Shown: positions 25,570 to 34,063, counted from the first letter of the stretch. The stretch is DNA of 64,000 nt from Ichthyenterobacterium magnum (GCF_003610635.1 NZ_RAQJ01000001.1:992474-1056473), one strand, 5' to 3'. A program made the numbers and translations. The notes: generated from the sequence alone by a model not told the origin.

Positions 25570-27108
25570 CTAAAATTTAAAACTTAAACCTGTATACACG
25601 CCAATAAAATATGGTTGAAAATCACCAGAACTGTTATTGAATGTGTTTATTTGATATTTGAACATAGGCTCAAGATTTACTTTTAATTTTTCTGACACAT
25701 TATAATTAACACCAATACCAAAATTTGCACTATAACTCGTACTATTAATATTTGTAGCTTCACCTATAAGTGTACTGTTTCCATTTACATTTGAGTAGAC
25801 TTCGTTTTTGTCTAAAAATAATGTGCTGAAACCTCCAATAACATTCAAATCAATTTTTTTATTGATAATATTATATTCTACCTCAACAGGAATTTCAATA
25901 AAACCAATACGTTGGTCTAAAGAAGATTTTACATTTTCTGCTAATACCTGAGGTAGTGCTATAAAGCTTATAGACTCACTACTTAATATATTTGTACTTT
26001 GAGTATTACCATTAAATTTTATATTTCTTAATTGTGTATTTCCTTCAAAAGAAGAGTTTCCAACAAATGAGGCGTTTGTACTGTTGTAAACTATAACGTC
26101 ATTAGTGTTGTACCCTAACGCTACTTTATTAATTCCTGCTCGTACTTTTAGTTTTTTGTTTATGGCATAGCTACCACCAACACCATAACTCATATTTATC
26201 TCACCATTTTTAGAATTGTCTACAAATTGCTGATCGATTGATGAGCCTTTTCCTAAAGAGTTAAAATACACGGGAGCAACGTTTGGAGATACGCTCCATC
26301 TTTTTAATTTTTCTTCATTTTCATCTTCTTCTTTCTCATTGGCATTAGCAATTGCATCCTCAATAGAAGTCTCTTTTTTGAGGTCTTCTAATTTTTCTTC
26401 AAGTATTAAATTTTCTTCTTCCTCAAGGTTTTCTTCGTTTTTTGCAATAGCAGTAATTGTTGATTTCTCATGGATTTGCTCTTTGTTAATAAGAGCATCA
26501 ATCTCTGATTTACTTTTTAGAGTAATGTTAGGTTTAGGTAGATTTGAAGTGTTTTTCACTACAGAAATTTTTGTTTTATCTGTAGTAGTTTCATTTTTAT
26601 AATGCTGTGATTTAGCATATAAATTTTTAATTATAGCATCAGTGTTTTGATTGTTTGTTTTAGTATTAGAGCTTTTGTTAGCAATTTCATTATTATGCTT
26701 TTCTGAAGTATTAGAAGTAAGTTTTAAACTGTTAGCTTCTGTTTTATTACTATTTATGGCATTATTCTCTTTTGTAACTATTTTTAGGTTTAGTTCTTCT
26801 GAAGGGTTTTTAACATTGTCTGTATTAGAAATTTGAGTATCTAAATTTGAGTTTTCAGTATTTACAATTGGGTTTGTTTGTATAGTATTGTTAGATGAAT
26901 CGTTAAAAAAAGTACTACCAACTGTAAAAAGCAAAGCTAAAATTGCGGCAACTCCAGCTAATTTCCACCATATAGGAATAACTCTTCGTTTACGTTTATC
27001 TTTATGTAGCTCTTTTTCTATATTGTCCCAAACAGCATCGTTTGGGGAAGCTTCAAAGTTTTTTAGCTTCTCCTGAAAAAGCCTATCTATATGTTTTTTG
27101 TCACTCAT
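25570..27108 (-). CDS. Anti-sigma-like protein with C-terminal outer-membrane beta-barrel
   Basis: A 512-residue protein of unusual design. Residues 1-42 are a charged cytosolic segment starting with a conserved-looking R-L-F-Q-E-K-L-K-N-F-E-x-x-P-x-D-A-V-W-D-N-I helix, as in anti-sigma proteins of ECF pairs. One membrane helix follows (about 43-68), then a ~200-residue low-complexity linker rich in Asn, Lys, Glu and Thr (69-270), then a beta-rich domain (271-512) resembling outer-membrane porin-family barrels and ending in L-S-F-K-F with C-terminal Phe. The layout fits the dual membrane-spanning anti-sigma factors described in Bacteroides (Dma type). Its ATG overlaps the sigma stop (TAATG), so the pair is coupled. 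Which sigma step it inhibits is inferred from position. Confidence 0.75.
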   Translation of the reverse strand: MSDKKHIDRLFQEKLKNFEASPNDAVWDNIEKELHKDKRKRRVIPIWWKLAGVAAILALLFTVGSTFFNDSSNNTIQTNPIVNTENSNLDTQISNTDNVKNPSEELNLKIVTKENNAINSNKTEANSLKLTSNTSEKHNNEIANKSSNTKTNNQNTDAIIKNLYAKSQHYKNETTTDKTKISVVKNTSNLPKPNITLKSKSEIDALINKEQIHEKSTITAIAKNEENLEEEENLILEEKLEDLKKETSIEDAIANANEKEEDENEEKLKRWSVSPNVAPVYFNSLGKGSSIDQQFVDNSKNGEINMSYGVGGSYAINKKLKVRAGINKVALGYNTNDVIVYNSTNASFVGNSSFEGNTQLRNIKFNGNTQSTNILSSESISFIALPQVLAENVKSSLDQRIGFIEIPVEVEYNIINKKIDLNVIGGFSTLFLDKNEVYSNVNGNSTLIGEATNINSTSYSANFGIGVNYNVSEKLKVNLEPMFKYQINTFNNSSGDFQPYFIGVYTGLSFKF

Positions 27109-27650
27109 TATAATGTTTGCGAATTTAAATTCGCTTTGTATTTTTCTATTTTTTCTTTTAAAATTAATCGAGCTCTCGCTAGATTAGATTTTGAGGTTCC
27201 TGTTGAAATGTTTAACATTTCAGCAACCTCTTTGTGAGAATAACCATCTAAAGCATATAAATTAAATACTAATCGATAACGATCTGGTAATTCTTGAATT
27301 ATCTCTAACAAAAAATCGATACTTATTTCATCTTCATTTATTTCTACAGTTATGTCTTCTATTTGATCTTCATTAATAATATCAAATACACCAACACTTC
27401 TATAACATTGTAAAGCAGTGTTAATGGTAATTCGCTTCATCCAACCTTCTAAAGACCCTTTATTTTTAAACTGTGTTATTTTTTTAAAAATAGTTATAAA
27501 TGCGTCTTGCAAATTATCTTCTGCTTCGGCATAATTTCTCGAATACTTTAAGCAAAGCGAAAATAGTTTACTCGCATGGAGCTTGTATATTTGGCTTTGA
27601 GCTTTAGCATCATTTTTTTTACATTGTTCTATGAGTTGCTCTAAACTCAC
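27108..27650 (-). CDS. ECF-type RNA polymerase sigma factor
   Basis: A 180-residue extracytoplasmic-function sigma-70 factor. Region 2 (about 20-90) contains the A-E-D-N-L-Q-D-A-F-I-T-I-F helix and G-S-L-E-G-W-M-K-R-I-T-I-N; region 4 (about 120-172) is a helix-turn-helix with L-P-D-R-Y-R-L-V-F-N-L-Y and G-Y-S-H-K-E-V-A-E-M-L-N-I-S. The start is GTG at 27650, giving the usual M-S-L-E-Q-L-I-E-Q-C. It lies 22 bases after a lipoprotein gene and overlaps the anti-sigma-like gene by one base, which points to direct control by that partner. Confidence 0.92.
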   Translation of the reverse strand: MSLEQLIEQCKKNDAKAQSQIYKLHASKLFSLCLKYSRNYAEAEDNLQDAFITIFKKITQFKNKGSLEGWMKRITINTALQCYRSVGVFDIINEDQIEDITVEINEDEISIDFLLEIIQELPDRYRLVFNLYALDGYSHKEVAEMLNISTGTSKSNLARARLILKEKIEKYKANLNSQTL

Positions 27651-27672
27651 ATTGGTTAGGTATTTAGTTAAT

Positions 27673-28086
27673 TTATTCTGTAACTGGCACTTCTACTATG
27701 TAATATAAATCATTGCCATTTTCGTCTTCGCCTTGCCAAAATTTAAACACATATGGACTCATATTATTAACCTGAAAATTAAAAGAAACTTCTACTTCTT
27801 CATTTGTAAATGTTTCACAGACTTCATCAGTGTAAACAGTATTAACTATAGCAACAGTACGCTGGTTTTCTTCACTTAAGTAATAAAAGTCATTAAAAAC
27901 ATGACATCCTGATGGTCTTAAGTATGAAAGTGAAATCTCATAAGTTTCTCCATATGCAAATTCTTCAGGAATAGTAACTGTTTCTACTGGTAAAATTTCA
28001 TAATAAAAATTAGGCCCAGTCACTTCTGTGCTACAAGAGGATAAAAGTGCTATGATAAATAGACACAGAAAACTTATGTTTTTCAT
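27673..28086 (-). CDS. Predicted lipoprotein upstream of the sigma factor
   Basis: A 137-residue predicted lipoprotein from the ATG at 28086: M-K-N-I-S-F-L-C-L-F-I-I-A-L-L-S-S-C, Cys18 as the lipid anchor. The mature part is beta-rich with two further cysteines (in S-G-C-H-V and E-V-C-E-T) that could pair. A longer in-frame start (28131) adds 15 residues before the signal and is unlikely. No family is recognised. It is 22 bases ahead of the sigma gene and is probably cotranscribed, making it a candidate part of that signalling locus. Confidence 0.68.
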   Translation of the reverse strand: MKNISFLCLFIIALLSSCSTEVTGPNFYYEILPVETVTIPEEFAYGETYEISLSYLRPSGCHVFNDFYYLSEENQRTVAIVNTVYTDEVCETFTNEEVEVSFNFQVNNMSPYVFKFWQGEDENGNDLYYIVEVPVTE

Positions 28087-28152
28087 AGAATAAATAGATT
28101 TAGGATATACCTTTACAGAATGTAGATGCACTATTATTACAAAGGTTGCGTC

Positions 28153-28197
28153 TTAAAACCAAAAAATCTCATTTTAAATGAGATTTTTTGGTTTTAA
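28153..28197 (-). terminator. recA terminator, 22-bp perfect inverted repeat
   Basis: Two 22-base arms (28153-28174 and 28176-28197) are exact reverse complements with a single base between them. The right arm includes the recA stop codon (28194-28196). A/T-runs on both sides make it usable on either strand. Confidence 0.8.
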
Positions 28198-29198
28198 GCG
28201 TTAGTCTTTATTATTTCTTTTACTTTACCTTCAAGCTCATCCATGAGTTCAGGGTTATCTTTAATCAAGCTTTTTACGGCATCTCTACCTTGCCCAAGTT
28301 TGGTTTCGTCATAACTAAACCAGGACCCACTTTTTTTAATGATTTCATGTTCTACAGCAATATCTAGTATTTCACCAACTTTTGATACGCCTTCACCATA
28401 CATAATATCAAATTCTGCCATCTTAAAAGGAGGCGCAACTTTGTTTTTAACAACTTTAACTCTAGTTTTATTACCAGCTACACTACCATCACTTTGTTTA
28501 ATTTGAGTAGACCGTCTAATATCTAATCTTACAGAGGCATAGAATTTAAGAGCATTTCCTCCAGTTGTAGTTTCTGGGTTTCCAAACATGACTCCAATCT
28601 TTTCACGTAATTGATTAATAAAAATAACTGTACAATTAGTTTTACTAATAGACCCCGTTAGCTTTCTTAGAGCTTGCGACATTAAACGTGCATGCAAACC
28701 CATTTTCGAATCTCCCATTTCACCTTCTATTTCACTTTTAGGTGTTAATGCAGCAACAGAATCAATAACAACGATATCTATAGCACCAGAACGAATTAGA
28801 TTATCTGCAATCTCTAAAGCTTGCTCACCATTATCTGGCTGAGAAATAATTAAATTATCTATATCTACTCCAAGTTTTTCTGCGTAATAACGATCAAAAG
28901 CATGCTCAGCATCAATAAACGCAGCAATACCTCCAACTTTTTGCGCTTCAGCAATAGCATGAAGTGTTAACGTTGTTTTTCCAGAAGATTCAGGGCCATA
29001 AATTTCTATTACTCTACCACGTGGATATCCACCTACGCCTAATGCGATATCTAAACCAAGTGAACCAGAAGAAATGGCGTCGACATCTACAACAGCTTGG
29101 TCACTCATTTTCATTACTGTTCCTTTTCCGTAAGCCTTATCTAATTTATCTAAAGTTAACTTTAATGCTTTTAGTTTTGCGTCTTTTTCACTACTCAT
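28194..29198 (-). CDS. recA: Recombinase RecA
   Basis: A 334-residue RecA, the strand-exchange ATPase of recombination and SOS induction. Walker A is G-P-E-S-S-G-K-T at 68-75; the L1/L2 loops and the [22 protein letters not shown] segment are intact. The start at 29198 (M-S-S-E-K) matches the family; a further in-frame ATG at 29273 lies upstream of the promoter. The C-terminal tail is short and mildly acidic. The stop codon lies inside the terminator hairpin. No SOS box could be recognised. Confidence 0.97.
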   Translation of the reverse strand: MSSEKDAKLKALKLTLDKLDKAYGKGTVMKMSDQAVVDVDAISSGSLGLDIALGVGGYPRGRVIEIYGPESSGKTTLTLHAIAEAQKVGGIAAFIDAEHAFDRYYAEKLGVDIDNLIISQPDNGEQALEIADNLIRSGAIDIVVIDSVAALTPKSEIEGEMGDSKMGLHARLMSQALRKLTGSISKTNCTVIFINQLREKIGVMFGNPETTTGGNALKFYASVRLDIRRSTQIKQSDGSVAGNKTRVKVVKNKVAPPFKMAEFDIMYGEGVSKVGEILDIAVEHEIIKKSGSWFSYDETKLGQGRDAVKSLIKDNPELMDELEGKVKEIIKTNA

Positions 29199-29230
29199 TT
29201 GTGTGTGCTTTTTCTTAATTGATATGACAG

Positions 29231-29260
29231 CTAAAATACGACATCTTTTAATTTTTTCAA
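29231..29260 (-). promoter_or_regulatory. Predicted recA promoter
   Basis: On the minus strand TTG (29260-29258), exactly 19 bases, then TATTTTAG (29238-29231), one mismatch from TAnnTTTG. The expected leader is about 25 bases. Confidence 0.5.
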
Positions 29261-29321
29261 CTTTATGACGCAACCTTTTTGTTCTTTTTGCATCTACTAA
29301 TTGAGATTGGAAAATCTTGCT

Positions 29322-29393
29322 ATGAAAGAAATCGTTTTAGGACGATATATTCCATCTGAATTTTTAAAAAATACGACAGATGAAATTTTTTAA
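29322..29393 (+). CDS. Possible 23-residue ORF in the recA-trhO gap
   Basis: ATG at 29322 opens a 23-codon frame (starts M-K-E-I-V-L-G-R-Y, ends T-T-D-E-I-F) whose 3' end overlaps a second small ORF. No family or promoter box is recognised. It could be chance or a remnant; listed because it lies in the only 400-base region here with no clear gene. Confidence 0.2.
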   Translation: MKEIVLGRYIPSEFLKNTTDEIF

Positions 29394-29472
29394 GAAAATT
29401 ATTTTTAACAACGCATTAGGTGTTTCAGCTGCTGTAAGTGTAAATGGCAACTGTAAAGCCGATGGTGGCTAA
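29380..29472 (+). CDS. Possible 30-residue peptide ORF
   Basis: ATG at 29380 opens a 30-codon frame: basic start (M-K-F-F-K-K), a hydrophobic middle (A-L-G-V-S-A-A-V-S-V) and N-G-N-C-K-A-D-G-G at the end with one Cys and a terminal Gly-Gly. The stop codon lies in the left arm of a long hairpin, and a terminator follows, so a short transcript ending near 29557 is plausible. Function unknown; could be a remnant. Confidence 0.3.
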   Translation: MKFFKKIIFNNALGVSAAVSVNGNCKADGG

Positions 29473-29523
29473 CTCGTATTATATTTTTAAGAACATTTTA
29501 AAAATATTGATAACGAGTTAGCC
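29467..29523 (+). other. Long hairpin between recA and trhO
   Basis: GGCTAACTCGT (29467-29477) and ACGAGTTAGCC (29513-29523) are exact reverse complements; inside them ATATTTTTAA pairs with TTAAAAATAT. About 21 pairs in total with a small internal bulge and a short loop, directly followed by a terminator. It may be the end of a small RNA. Confidence 0.6.
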
Positions 29524-29524
29524 T

Positions 29525-29557
29525 AAAAAGCACTTTGGAAAGACCAAAGTGCTTTTT
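29525..29557. terminator. Terminator upstream of trhO
   Basis: GCACTTTGG (29530-29538), loop AAAGA, CCAAAGTGC (29544-29552), extended by A5/T5 and followed by T. Works in either direction; on plus it would end a short transcript from the recA-trhO gap. Confidence 0.8.
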
Positions 29558-29588
29558 TATTTTAAAAAAATAAACCACTTAAAAGTAT

Positions 29589-29596
29589 TATCTTTG
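29589..29596 (+). promoter_or_regulatory. -7 promoter box of trhO
   Basis: TATCTTTG followed by CAC fits TAnnTTTG; the leader would be about 30 bases. No clear -33 TTG at normal spacing. Confidence 0.5.
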
Positions 29597-29633
29597 CACA
29601 AAATAAATCTTTAACCTTAAAAATTAGTATAGC

Positions 29634-30698
29634 ATGCAACTGTACAACAACTTAAGTAATAAAGAAAGAGCAGAACTTATTGAAAAAGCTGGAAAAGAAC
29701 GCTTAACAATCTCTTTCTACAAGTATGCCAAAATTGGTAACACTCAAATTTTTAGGAATCATATGTTTTTAGCCTGGGATCAACAAGATGTCTTAGGAAG
29801 AATATATGTAGCTAAAGAAGGCATTAATGCACAGCTTTCTGTTCCTGCAGAGAATTTTGAAACTTTTAAAAAACACCTAGACACGATTTCGTTTTTAGAA
29901 AATGTGAGATTAAATATTGCTGTAGAGCATGATAATTTTGCGTTTTTAAAACTTAAAGTGAAAGTGCGTAATAAAATTGTTGCTGATGGACTTGAAGATG
30001 AAACTTTTGATGTAACAAATAAAGGAATACATGTTGGGGCAGAACAATTTAATGAACTAATTGAAGACAAAAATACAGTTCTGGTTGATATGCGTAACCA
30101 TTACGAAAGTGAAATAGGACATTTTAAAAATGCTGTAACTCCAGATGTTGATACGTTTAGAGAATCTTTAGATTTGATTGAAGAAGATTTAAGAGCGCAC
30201 AAAGAAGACAAAAAATTAGTCATGTATTGTACTGGAGGCATCCGTTGCGAAAAAGCAAGTGCATACTACAAGCATAAGGGATTTAAAAACGTATACCAAC
30301 TGGAAGGCGGAATTATAAACTACGTGCGTCAGATTAATGAAAAAGGTCTTGAGAATAAATTTTTAGGCAAAAACTTTGTGTTTGATGAAAGGCGCTCTGA
30401 GCGTATTTCTGAAGATGTAATTGCCAACTGCCATCAATGCGGTAAACCTGCAGATTTGCATACTAACTGTGCAAATGAAGCTTGTCATCTATTATTTATT
30501 CAATGTAACGAATGTAAAGAGCAAATGGAAAACTGTTGCTCAGCAAACTGTATGGAGATTAATAAATTGCCATATGAGGAACAAAAAGCACTTCGTAAAG
30601 GACAAGGTAATAGTAATGATATATTTAAAAAAGGAAGAGCGAATCACTTACCTTTTAAAAAGGATTTAAGAAATATATTTGAATCGCAATCTAAATAA
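29634..30698 (+). CDS. trhO: tRNA uridine-34 hydroxylase TrhO (rhodanese family)
   Basis: A 354-residue protein of the YceA/TrhO family, which uses oxygen to hydroxylate U34 of certain tRNAs. An N-terminal domain (about 1-110) is followed by a rhodanese domain (about 125-235) with the active-loop Cys199 in Y-C-T-G-G-I-R-C-E-K-A. The C-terminal part (about 260-310) carries a cysteine-rich region (C-H-Q-C-G-K, N-C-A-N-E-A-C, C-N-E-C, N-C-C) likely to bind zinc. Length and motif order are as expected. It stands alone between two terminators. Confidence 0.92.
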   Translation: MQLYNNLSNKERAELIEKAGKERLTISFYKYAKIGNTQIFRNHMFLAWDQQDVLGRIYVAKEGINAQLSVPAENFETFKKHLDTISFLENVRLNIAVEHDNFAFLKLKVKVRNKIVADGLEDETFDVTNKGIHVGAEQFNELIEDKNTVLVDMRNHYESEIGHFKNAVTPDVDTFRESLDLIEEDLRAHKEDKKLVMYCTGGIRCEKASAYYKHKGFKNVYQLEGGIINYVRQINEKGLENKFLGKNFVFDERRSERISEDVIANCHQCGKPADLHTNCANEACHLLFIQCNECKEQMENCCSANCMEINKLPYEEQKALRKGQGNSNDIFKKGRANHLPFKKDLRNIFESQSK

Positions 30699-30728
30699 AA
30701 AAGGCTCCTAATTATTAGGAGCCTTTTT
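30698..30728. terminator. Bidirectional terminator between trhO and the M23 gene
   Basis: AAAAAGGCTCCTAA (30698-30711), loop TTA, TTAGGAGCCTTTTT (30715-30728). Perfect 14-bp stem between two convergent genes. Confidence 0.92.
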
Positions 30729-30731
30729 AGT

Positions 30732-32138
30732 TTATTCTTTAAGAACCTTAATTGTTTTCTTTTGATTTAGGTCATTTTTTAAGGATAAGAAATATACTCC
30801 ATTAGAAAGATTTTCAAGGTTTAATGTTGAAATGCCTTCTGTGTCATTAGTTATGTCTCTAATCTTTTTTCCTAAGATATCTATAATTTCTACATTAATA
30901 ACTTTACTACTTGTTTTTATGTTAATGATGTCCTTAAAAGGATTTGGGTATATTGAAGTTGCGCTAAAATCGTTCTCATCTAGGCTCAAAGTTCCTACAT
31001 TAAAATTATGAGTAATTGTTTCTCCACCAAAAGTTGCTCGCCATTTCCATTCGCCTTCCATATCAAAATAACCACTATAATACCAATAATAGTACCAAGA
31101 TGAAGCTGTGTTCATAGGGCCGACTATGACATCCCAAACACCAAATAAAGACGAACCATCTGGTCTAATAATTTCAAGGTTTATAATATCACCAGCGGTC
31201 TGATCTCTTAGATAAATAGCAAAATATATTGTGTCGCTAGTTTCAAAGTCATTATTTATATATGGTGTTTCTGTTGTAGGGCAAGCAGGAAAGATATTAG
31301 GAGCTTGGCTATGTGTTAATACTGCATTGATTCCTGGGTTTTTATAGGGTTTTTGGTTTTGCCACCAAGAATCACCATTCATATTATTACAACTTCCAGA
31401 ATAAGGGTCAACTAGCTGAGTGTAGTTGTCATCTGTATAAACTTCAAAATGTAAATGAGGTCCAGTTGAGTTTCCAGAACTCCCAACAATACCAAGATAT
31501 TCACCTTGAGTAACTATATCGCCTACATTTTTTGAAGTAAGCGACCCATTTTTCATATGCCCATACCAAGCCACACTACCATCACTATGTTGAACATATA
31601 CTGCGTTCCATGGGTTGTTGTTAAAATTACAACTTCTATCAAATTGACCATCACCTTTAGCAATAATTTGACCTGTAGCTGCAGCAATAATTTCTACGCT
31701 ATCATCATCCATTAACTTCCAAGTAAAAGGCCAAGTATATATATCTAGACCTTGATGGTTATATGTTGGAGTATCATAAGTGGTTGCGCCACAGTTATAA
31801 TCTAGTAATGCATTAGGATTAATATTATGATCAACATAGCCAGAAATAGACCAAACATGATTAAAAGTAACACCACCAGCTTTTTGTATTGGCCAAATAA
31901 ATAAGGGGTGATTGCCTCTATACTCAACATTTGAGGTTAATTTATTTTGAGATCTTAATAGTAAAGTGTTTTTTTTTAATAATTTTTTCACCTCTAATCT
32001 TTGAGCAGGAGTTAAACAAGGTTTTTGAGATTCATTAAAGACATATTCTCCGCCACCAGAAGGCTCATTAAAGATTTGTGCATTTCCAAAATTTATAAAA
32101 AGGAATGTAAAAAAGAATAGTGTAATTTTAGACAGCAT
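30732..32138 (-). CDS. Secreted M23 metallopeptidase with T9SS sorting domain
   Basis: A 468-residue secreted peptidase: signal peptide 1-20 (ends G-N-A-Q), an N-terminal region, a catalytic LytM/M23 domain (about 85-240) and a C-terminal type IX sorting domain (about 395-468, Y-P-N-P-F-K-D then G-V-Y-F-L-S-L). The zinc set is complete: H128 and D132 (H-Q-G-L-D), H230 in H-L-H-F, with H228 and H194 (Y-G-H-M) as catalytic histidines. M23 enzymes cut peptide cross-links, usually in peptidoglycan or Gly-rich proteins; a surface or secreted location argues for attack on other cells or external protein. In contrast to the envC-like gene this one is clearly active by motif. Confidence 0.92.
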   Translation of the reverse strand: MLSKITLFFFTFLFINFGNAQIFNEPSGGGEYVFNESQKPCLTPAQRLEVKKLLKKNTLLLRSQNKLTSNVEYRGNHPLFIWPIQKAGGVTFNHVWSISGYVDHNINPNALLDYNCGATTYDTPTYNHQGLDIYTWPFTWKLMDDDSVEIIAAATGQIIAKGDGQFDRSCNFNNNPWNAVYVQHSDGSVAWYGHMKNGSLTSKNVGDIVTQGEYLGIVGSSGNSTGPHLHFEVYTDDNYTQLVDPYSGSCNNMNGDSWWQNQKPYKNPGINAVLTHSQAPNIFPACPTTETPYINNDFETSDTIYFAIYLRDQTAGDIINLEIIRPDGSSLFGVWDVIVGPMNTASSWYYYWYYSGYFDMEGEWKWRATFGGETITHNFNVGTLSLDENDFSATSIYPNPFKDIINIKTSSKVINVEIIDILGKKIRDITNDTEGISTLNLENLSNGVYFLSLKNDLNQKKTIKVLKE

Positions 32139-32355
32139 AATTATGAGTTTTAAGGTTACAAATTAATATCGCTTTTATTTAAAAAAGTGAGCAAGTATAG
32201 TAAACAATGCGTCTTAGGAAGAAAATAAAGATACAAAAACAAATTGTAAAACAATAGAAATCAATATATTATATTTTAAAGGTGCTGGTGAGTACGTATG
32301 TTCTCTACTTAATAAATAATCTTATCTTTACGTTTTAAATAAATTACTAATCTTC

Positions 32356-32378
32356 ATTCGTTATAAGTTATAACGAAT
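32356..32378. promoter_or_regulatory. 23-bp palindrome just upstream of ricT
   Basis: ATTCGTTATAA, one base, TTATAACGAAT: perfect 11-bp arms ending 14 bases before the ATG. It could be an operator or a leader hairpin that affects translation. Confidence 0.5.
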
Positions 32379-32392
32379 TTTATATATATTTT

Positions 32393-33565
32393 ATGAGTTG
32401 TAACAGTTGCTCAACTGGAAAAGACGGTCAGCCAAAAGGATGTAAAAACAATGGCACTTGTGGCACAGATAGTTGCAATAAACTTACGGTTTTTGATTGG
32501 CTTTCTAACATGTCATTACCTCAAGGAGAAGAACCGTTTAAAGGCACTGAGGTGCGTTTTAAGAACGGAAGAAAACAGTATTATAAAAACACAGAAAATC
32601 TATCATTAAGCATTGGTGATATTGTCGCTACTCAAGCTCAATCTGGTCATGATATAGGGATGGTTACACTAACAGGAGAATTGGTTAAAATTCAAATGAA
32701 ACGTAAAAAAGTTGATATTGATGATAAGGAGAGTGTTTTAAAAATTTACAGAAAAGCAAGTCAGAAAGATATAGATATTTGGTCTTCAGCAAGAGATAAA
32801 GAAGAACCAATGAAAGTTAAAGCGCGTCAATTTGCTATTGATTTAAATCTGAAAATGAAAATTTCAGATATTGAATATCAAGGTGATGCAAGTAAAGCTA
32901 CATTTTATTATACAGCAGAAGAACGTGTTGATTTTAGAGAGTTGATTAAAGTGTTTGCTAAAGAGTTTAGAACGCGAATAGAAATGAAACAGGTTGGGTT
33001 TAGGCAAGAAGCGGCTCGACTAGGTGGTATTGGATCTTGCGGAAGAGAATTGTGTTGTTCTACATGGTTAACAGATTTTAGATCAGTAAGCACATCTGCA
33101 GCTAGATATCAGCAACTATCATTAAACCCATTAAAACTTGCAGGGCAATGTGGTAAATTAAAATGTTGTTTAAATTATGAGTTAGATGCTTATCTAGATG
33201 CATTAAAAGCATTTCCTAAAACAGATACAAAACTATACACAGAAAAAGGAACAGCAGTATGTCAAAAAACCGATATATTTAAAGGACATATGTGGTATGC
33301 CTATGAAGGCGAATGGATGAATTGGCACGTATTAACTACGCAGCAGGCAAATGAAATTATTGAAAAAAATAAGAAAAAGCAAAAAGTTGCTAGCCTAGAA
33401 GAGTATGCTGCATTGTTGTTAGTAGATACTAAAGTTGAGTTTGAAAACGTTGTTGGTCAAGATAGTTTAACACGATTTGATAGTCCAAAACGTAAAAACA
33501 AACGTAAAAATAATAGAGGAAAACAAAGACGAAATAATAAGCCACGAAACAATGCTAAAAAATAG
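32393..33565 (+). CDS. PSP1-domain protein, RicT-like
   Basis: A 390-residue cytosolic protein of the PSP1/YaaT (RicT) family. The N-terminus is cysteine-rich (Cys 3, 6, 17, 23, 28), and the core has the two family motifs G-S-C-G-R-E-L-C-C-S-T-W and C-G-K-L-K-C-C-L-N-Y. In Bacillus the RicT complex binds iron-sulfur clusters and affects RNA processing and biofilm genes; a similar role here is inferred. The last ~30 residues are a basic, Asn/Arg/Lys-rich tail that may bind RNA. It overlaps gldH by 14 bases; this ricT-gldH-pbp1A order is usual in flavobacteria. Confidence 0.88.
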   Translation: MSCNSCSTGKDGQPKGCKNNGTCGTDSCNKLTVFDWLSNMSLPQGEEPFKGTEVRFKNGRKQYYKNTENLSLSIGDIVATQAQSGHDIGMVTLTGELVKIQMKRKKVDIDDKESVLKIYRKASQKDIDIWSSARDKEEPMKVKARQFAIDLNLKMKISDIEYQGDASKATFYYTAEERVDFRELIKVFAKEFRTRIEMKQVGFRQEAARLGGIGSCGRELCCSTWLTDFRSVSTSAARYQQLSLNPLKLAGQCGKLKCCLNYELDAYLDALKAFPKTDTKLYTEKGTAVCQKTDIFKGHMWYAYEGEWMNWHVLTTQQANEIIEKNKKKQKVASLEEYAALLLVDTKVEFENVVGQDSLTRFDSPKRKNKRKNNRGKQRRNNKPRNNAKK

Positions 33566-34061
33566 TTGCTGGATTACTACTTTAATAGTATGCTTAATAG
33601 TATTTAGTTCTTGTGATTCTAATAGAGTGTTTGATGAGTATAAATCTGTACCAAATCAATGGCATAAAGATTCTATAATCTCATTTAATATTACACCTCC
33701 AGACTCAACAAATGCCTATAACTTATTTGTAAATCTTAGAAACACTAACGATTATAAATACAGTAATTTGTTTTTAATTGTTGATATAGATTTTCCTAAC
33801 GGAAAAACAATAAAAGACACTTTAGAATACCAGATGGCACAACCTGACGGAAAGCTTTTAGGCGTTGGTTTTACAGATGTAAAAGAAAATAAATTATGGT
33901 ATAAAGGGCAAGACGATAACCCTTTTGTTTTTAATGAATCTGGTATATATAAAGTAAACATTCAACATGCTATGAGAGAGAATGGCAAGGTTAATGGTGT
34001 TGATAACCTTGAAGGAATTACCGATATTGGGTTTAGAGTAGAACAGTTACAAACAAATTAA
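33552..34061 (+). CDS. gldH: Gliding motility lipoprotein GldH
   Basis: A 169-residue lipoprotein from ATG 33552: hydrophobic signal with lipobox F-S-S-C (about Cys21). The mature beta-rich domain with W-x-K-D-S-I-I-S-F and the D-G-K-L-L-G-V-G segment fits GldH, a lipoprotein required for gliding and for stability of the motility/T9SS machinery. An in-frame ATG at 33477 would add 25 Lys/Asn/Glu-rich residues ahead of the signal and is rejected. It overlaps ricT by 14 bases and is two bases from pbp1A. Confidence 0.88.
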   Translation: MLKNSCWITTLIVCLIVFSSCDSNRVFDEYKSVPNQWHKDSIISFNITPPDSTNAYNLFVNLRNTNDYKYSNLFLIVDIDFPNGKTIKDTLEYQMAQPDGKLLGVGFTDVKENKLWYKGQDDNPFVFNESGIYKVNIQHAMRENGKVNGVDNLEGITDIGFRVEQLQTN

Positions 34062-34063
34062 TT

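Noticed and set aside
28087-28131. Longer start for the lipoprotein before the sigma factor
   Set aside because: The signal peptide begins at the ATG at 28086.
29199-29273. Longer RecA starting at 29273
   Set aside because: The added residues are not RecA-like and the predicted promoter lies inside this extension.
33477-33551. Longer GldH start
   Set aside because: It would put 25 polar residues ahead of a clean lipoprotein signal.
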